Made by a program: the position numbers and the translations under genes. From G963662265 sp963668545 (GTDB lineage Bacteria; Spirochaetota; Spirochaetia; CADAEX01), in assembly GCA_963668545.1 (NCBI GenBank), contig OY764868.1:310001-374000 (forward strand): a DNA stretch of 64,000 bases. Reading direction: 5' to 3'. This document shows positions 60,098-64,000 of this stretch, one piece after another. The notes under the pieces were generated by a model. The model saw nothing but the letters and a program-made list of their open reading frames with translations. It made no database searches and had not been told where the DNA came from. Numbering within the stretch: the stretch's first letter is position 1; every line of letters starts with the position of its first letter.

Positions 60098-62584
60098 TTA
60101 TAAGTTGTTTTTTTTCAATGACAGGATCCTGGCAACCTCTTTTGACAGTTCTTCTGTAGAAAAAGGCTTGGGAATGAAGTTTTCAATCCCTTTTGACATA
60201 AGAAGATTTATTCTTTCATCATTACTGAATCCTGAAGTAAGCAGAAAGGGAATTTCCGGATTTATTTTCCTTATTGAACTGAATGTATTTTCCGCTGAAA
60301 GCCCCGGCATTATAAGATCAAGAATTATCAGTGCAGGATTATTCTCCCCTTTCTGAATATATTCCACTGCATCATGACCGTTTGAAAAGGTTTCTGTACT
60401 GTATCCGCAAAGTTCAAGCATGTTTGATGCAGTTTTTCTTATACTTTCTTCATCATCAATTACAACAATATTTCCACTGCCCCGTATTATATTTTCCTTT
60501 CTTTTTTCAGGATGCTTTATTTCGCCTTCTATGGAGGGAAAGTATAAGCTGAAATCTGTCCCTTTTTCAGGAACTGAATCAATTGTGATCGATCCTTGTA
60601 AATTATTGACAATATTTATGACCATGGTCAGACCGAGACCGCTGCCTTTCGCCCCCTTTGTGCTGAAGAAGGGTTCAAATATCATCTCCTTTGTTTTACT
60701 GTCCATTCCTACCCCTGTATCGGAGATTCTGATACAGCAGTAATGACCGGGCAGTATTGCTGCAGAACCTGAATAATCAGTCTGCGTGAATGCTTTTTCA
60801 CTTATTTCGACAGTTATTGTTCCTCCCCAGCATTCACTGTCCTTTCTCATTATTGTCATTGAATGATATGAATTGATAAATACGTTCAGAAGAGCCTGTT
60901 CAAGCATTGAATAATCCCCCTTTATATAGGAGGGAGTGTTCTTTGTGATTATTTTTATTTCAACCTGCTTGTCAAAGCTGTGTGAGGCTATATCTATGAT
61001 ATTGTGAACCGCTTTTCTGACTTCAATTATTTCAAACTCTTTTGCGTTCTTTCTTGAGATACTCAGCAGCTGCTGTATTATTTTTTTAGCCCTTTCTGCT
61101 GATTTTCTTGCCATAGCAGTATATTCAAGGATTTCGGACCGGGGAAGCTCCCTGTCGCTGTTTATTGTGTATTCTATGAGATCGATAGGGCCGAGTATTC
61201 CACCCAGAATGTTGTTGAAATCGTGGGCAAATCCCCCTGAAAGCCTGCCTATTGTTTCAAGCTTCTGGGCCTGCATCAGTTCCTTTTCCTTTTCCCTGAG
61301 TTCTGTTATATCGTGAAGTATTGTTACAATGTTTTTTTCACCTGAATACCTTGTCAAAGCTGTTTTTTTCGCCAGAACGTAAAGTGTTTTACCTTCGGAA
61401 GATTCATGTGTATCTTCATATTCAAGCACAATATCCTTATTCAGTACTGTCAGGTCAGATCTGATAAACCTTTCCGCATCATTTTCAGGGAAAAGATCAA
61501 ACTCGGTTTTACCGATTATGCTTTCATTTTTCATGCACAGCAATTCAGTAAACGCCCTGTTGACAAGTATGTATTCATGTCTGCTGTTTTTTACAAAAAC
61601 AGGATCAGGTATTATTTCAAGCAGTTCCTTAAGAAATTCCTCGGATTTTGACAGCTCTTCAGTTGTAACTGCTACTCTCTTTTTCAGTGTCTTGTTGATA
61701 ATGATTACAAGAGTAAAAGCTGTCATTGCAACAAATAAAACTATTGCATCCACTATGAGAAATATGAAAAGTCCGGGGTATTTCCTGTACCATGGCTGGC
61801 TGAAGCTGATCCAGTTGTCAGTAATCCTTTTTTTCTCATTTTCAGGTATTGATGCAAGGACTTTTTTCATAATTGAAAGAAGTTCAGGCATTCTGCGGCT
61901 TATCCCTATTGAAAGCTCAAAAGAAAAATCTGTTTCTTCTGAGACTTTCAGGTTAGTGAGCCCGTACTCTTTTATATAGTATGATGCGCTTGCTATGTTA
62001 ATAATGAAAAGATCAATATTCCCGTAGGCAAGCTGTTTAATCCCCTCACTGTCTGTGTTGAAAGTAACATAATCGAGATAGGGGTATTTTTTCATAATTG
62101 GATTAATATATGCATATTCTTTTGTTATTCCTGTTTTATATACAAGCGCCCTGTTAAGTGCCTTGAAAGGCTTTAATTCTTCTCTTGAAAGGATTACTAC
62201 AGGAACATCTATATAGGGATTTGTGAAATCCATGAAAACTCTTCTTTCGGCTGTGTCTGTGATTGCCATGACACCTGATGATTTACCGTTTTTAAGATAT
62301 GATATTACACTGCTCCAGTCTTCCAGCCGTATTATATTGAATTTGACAGAAAGCCTTTTTTCTATTTCTGAGAGGAAATCAGCCCCTATCCCGACAAACC
62401 TGCTGTTTTTGTCAAACGCTTCAAACGGCATGAAATAAGGGTCAGGGGTGAATACAATGCTGTCCCTGTTTTTTTTAAGCCATTCAGTTTCTGACGGTGT
62501 CAGCAGTTCAGTTTTTTCTGTTCTGCTGCAGGAGGCTGTTATGAGTGCACATGTTATAAGAAATATCAGAAGGAAGCATCTCAT
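60098..62584 (-). CDS. Hybrid histidine kinase with solute-binding sensor domain
   Basis: An 828-residue sensor. It has a lipoprotein-like or ordinary signal segment (about 1-18, LITASC), a periplasmic family-3 solute-binding domain (about 30-265: FTPDPYFMPFEAFD, ITDTAERRVFMDFTNPYID, GNIDLFIINIASA), a transmembrane helix (about 275-300), a PAS domain (about 325-440: PDPVFVKNSRHEYILVN), HisKA with His454 in GGFAHDFNNILGG, an ATPase domain (ISDTGVGMD, FEPFFSTKG, GSGLGLTMV) and a C-terminal receiver with the phospho-acceptor Asp756 in IILDLIMPG. Probably senses an amino acid or similar ligand. No Shine-Dalgarno sequence precedes the ATG. Confidence 0.93.
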   Translation of the reverse strand: MRCFLLIFLITCALITASCSRTEKTELLTPSETEWLKKNRDSIVFTPDPYFMPFEAFDKNSRFVGIGADFLSEIEKRLSVKFNIIRLEDWSSVISYLKNGKSSGVMAITDTAERRVFMDFTNPYIDVPVVILSREELKPFKALNRALVYKTGITKEYAYINPIMKKYPYLDYVTFNTDSEGIKQLAYGNIDLFIINIASASYYIKEYGLTNLKVSEETDFSFELSIGISRRMPELLSIMKKVLASIPENEKKRITDNWISFSQPWYRKYPGLFIFLIVDAIVLFVAMTAFTLVIIINKTLKKRVAVTTEELSKSEEFLKELLEIIPDPVFVKNSRHEYILVNRAFTELLCMKNESIIGKTEFDLFPENDAERFIRSDLTVLNKDIVLEYEDTHESSEGKTLYVLAKKTALTRYSGEKNIVTILHDITELREKEKELMQAQKLETIGRLSGGFAHDFNNILGGILGPIDLIEYTINSDRELPRSEILEYTAMARKSAERAKKIIQQLLSISRKNAKEFEIIEVRKAVHNIIDIASHSFDKQVEIKIITKNTPSYIKGDYSMLEQALLNVFINSYHSMTIMRKDSECWGGTITVEISEKAFTQTDYSGSAAILPGHYCCIRISDTGVGMDSKTKEMIFEPFFSTKGAKGSGLGLTMVINIVNNLQGSITIDSVPEKGTDFSLYFPSIEGEIKHPEKRKENIIRGSGNIVVIDDEESIRKTASNMLELCGYSTETFSNGHDAVEYIQKGENNPALIILDLIMPGLSAENTFSSIRKINPEIPFLLTSGFSNDERINLLMSKGIENFIPKPFSTEELSKEVARILSLKKNNL

Positions 62585-62711
62585 ATATATAATATTAGGA
62601 AAGAAATAATGTTTTTACCAGAATATTCATCAGATGCAGCAGTAATTGTTTAATAATTTATTTCCTGCCGGCTGTATAGTCTTATTTATTCTTATCTGCT
62701 AGATTATTCTC

Positions 62712-64000
62712 ATGAATCTGATATCTGTAAAAAATCTTTCACATACTGAGGGGGGGAGAACTCTTTTCAGCAATATTACTCTGGGCATTGATGAAGGGGA
62801 GAAAATCGCTCTCCTGGGATTCAACGGATGCGGAAAGTCCACTCTGCTCAGACTTCTTTCAGGATACAGGGAGGCTGAATCGGGGACTGTTGCACGAAAC
62901 AGCATTCTAAAATGTTCATTTCTTGAACAAAATCCCTGCTTTGAAGATGATGAAACAATTGCAGATTTCATTCTTTCGGGAAGCTCGGAGGATATAAGTG
63001 TTATCAGGGAATATGAAACACTTTCTTCGGATATCAGGGACGGAAACGGGGAATCAATAAAACGTTTTTCTTTTATCATGGAAGAGATGGACAGGCTTGA
63101 CTGCTGGTCTCTTGAAAGCCGGATACATTCAATACTCTCGGAACTGGGTATTGATAATCTCTCTCAGAAAATGAATACACTTTCCGGAGGGATGGTAAAA
63201 AAGGCTGCCATAGCCAGAACCCTGGTGATTGATTCAAATCTGATAATTCTGGATGAACCTACAAACCATCTTGATATCAGAACAATAAGATGGCTTGAAA
63301 AGTATCTTTCAGCCTGCTCACGGGCTGTCCTCCTGGTGACCCACGACAGGTATTTCATGGATGCTGTCTGCAGCCGTATTCTTGAGATAGATGACAACAC
63401 GCTGTACTCATATAACGGAAATTATTCAGGATATCTTTCTGCCCGTTCAGACAGGGAAAATTCCCGGGTAAGGGGAAATGAGAGAATCAGGAGTATTCTC
63501 AGAACTGAATCTGAATGGATAAAACGGGGGCCGAAAGCAAGGGCAGGCAAGGACAGAAAAAGGAAGGAACGTTATTTTGATTTAAGGGAAAGTCTGACAG
63601 CTGACAAAGCTTCGTCATCTTCATTTGAAGTAGCAGGAAAGAGGCTTGGCGGTAAAATTCTTGATATCACTGATGTTGAAAAAAAGTACCCCGGCATAAC
63701 TGCTGTTACTGCTTTCACCTTCAGCTTCAGAAAAGGGGACAGGGTTGGAATTATAGGTCCCAACGGAAGCGGTAAAACAACCATACTGAATATTATCGCA
63801 GGTATTACCGCCCCGGACAGAGGAACAGTGGACAGGGGCTTAAATACAAAGATCGGTTATTATGACCAGATGTCAAAGGAACTTCCTTCAGATATGAGGG
63901 CTGTTGATTATATAGAGGAAACAGCTGAGGTAATAACTCTCAGGGATGGGAAAACAGTTTCTCCCTCCCGTTTCCTTGAAATGTTTCTTTTCCCAAAAAA
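62712..64000 (+). CDS. ABC-F family ATPase (partial, runs off the right edge)
   Basis: The first 429 codons of a soluble ABC-F protein with two ATPase domains. First domain: GFNGCGKSTLLRLLSG (Walker A), LSGGMVKKAAIARTL (signature) and LIILDEPTNHLD (Walker B), then VTHDRYFMD (His switch). The inter-domain linker is basic (about residues 245-300). Second domain: IGPNGSGKTTILNIIAG near residue 350. ABC-F proteins act on the ribosome, in translation control or antibiotic protection, rather than in transport. The 3' end is missing. No clear ribosome site precedes ATG 62712; a -10-like TAGATT at 62700-62705 suggests a leaderless start. Confidence 0.92.
   Translation, partial: MNLISVKNLSHTEGGRTLFSNITLGIDEGEKIALLGFNGCGKSTLLRLLSGYREAESGTVARNSILKCSFLEQNPCFEDDETIADFILSGSSEDISVIREYETLSSDIRDGNGESIKRFSFIMEEMDRLDCWSLESRIHSILSELGIDNLSQKMNTLSGGMVKKAAIARTLVIDSNLIILDEPTNHLDIRTIRWLEKYLSACSRAVLLVTHDRYFMDAVCSRILEIDDNTLYSYNGNYSGYLSARSDRENSRVRGNERIRSILRTESEWIKRGPKARAGKDRKRKERYFDLRESLTADKASSSSFEVAGKRLGGKILDITDVEKKYPGITAVTAFTFSFRKGDRVGIIGPNGSGKTTILNIIAGITAPDRGTVDRGLNTKIGYYDQMSKELPSDMRAVDYIEETAEVITLRDGKTVSPSRFLEMFLFPK

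Overview
The window looks like a chromosome segment of a diderm, low-to-medium GC bacterium, most likely a spirochaete (Spirochaetota). This is inferred from gene content: a very long membrane-anchored coiled-coil protein of the spirochaete 'SpiroCoCo' type beside grpE-dnaK-dnaJ, Rex, PTS enzyme I, several signal-peptide and outer-membrane-barrel-like proteins, and a chemoreceptor. No rRNA, tRNA, CRISPR array, phage or transposase gene was recognised. Gene starts show good sigma70-type promoters (TTGACA-17-TATAAT-like). Several genes appear to start on leaderless mRNAs.

Layout. 1-6.4 kb: a truncated membrane protein with a Glu-rich minisatellite, then rny, a YmdB-like phosphoesterase and a TlyA-like rRNA methyltransferase. 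6.4-12.4 kb: a GerMN-domain membrane protein (opposite strand), ptsI, der, an exported NlpC/P60-like candidate and a HAD hydrolase. 12.5-20.4 kb: the giant coiled-coil protein, then grpE-dnaK-dnaJ. 20.4-23.4 kb (minus): LemA, a TPM-domain protein, a nucleotidyltransferase-like protein and a small basic protein.

23.4-33.3 kb is the most interesting part. One compact operon carries every step from DAHP to chorismate and on to prephenate-derived Phe and Tyr: DAHP synthase, aroB, aroD, an aroE-aroK fusion, aroA, aroC, pheA, tyrA. It is preceded by a strong promoter, a 21-codon leader peptide containing seven consecutive Phe/Tyr codons, a competing antiterminator helix and a perfect intrinsic terminator. 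This is a complete ribosome-mediated Phe/Tyr attenuator. Between that terminator and the DAHP synthase start lie about 150 nt of densely paired RNA with GGA motifs in hairpin loops, which may be a second control layer (CsrA-like) or an undescribed structured RNA. A GIN-domain protein and a LUD-domain protein follow.

33.3-46 kb is mixed: a beta-barrel-like protein, an MCP, alr, dodecin, a diacylglycerol-kinase-like enzyme, a uridine-kinase-like ATPase, a MobA-like transferase, a Na/Pi cotransporter fused to PhoU, and mnmD. 45.9-49.8 kb: a 74-bp structured tandem repeat directly in front of nadC-nadA-nadB, the de novo NAD pathway. 49.8-52.3 kb: a cNMP-binding protein with a FliM-like C-terminal tail, a GAF/HD-GYP phosphodiesterase and a small exported protein. 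52.5-56.35 kb (minus): the riboflavin operon ribD-ribE-ribB-ribA-ribH under an FMN riboswitch with terminator. 56.5-64 kb: a CsgG-like/barrel protein, a DUF2784 protein, a lipoprotein, rex with a 79-bp tandem duplication of its 3' end and a long palindrome upstream, a solute-binding-domain hybrid histidine kinase, and the first part of an ABC-F ATPase that runs off the right edge.
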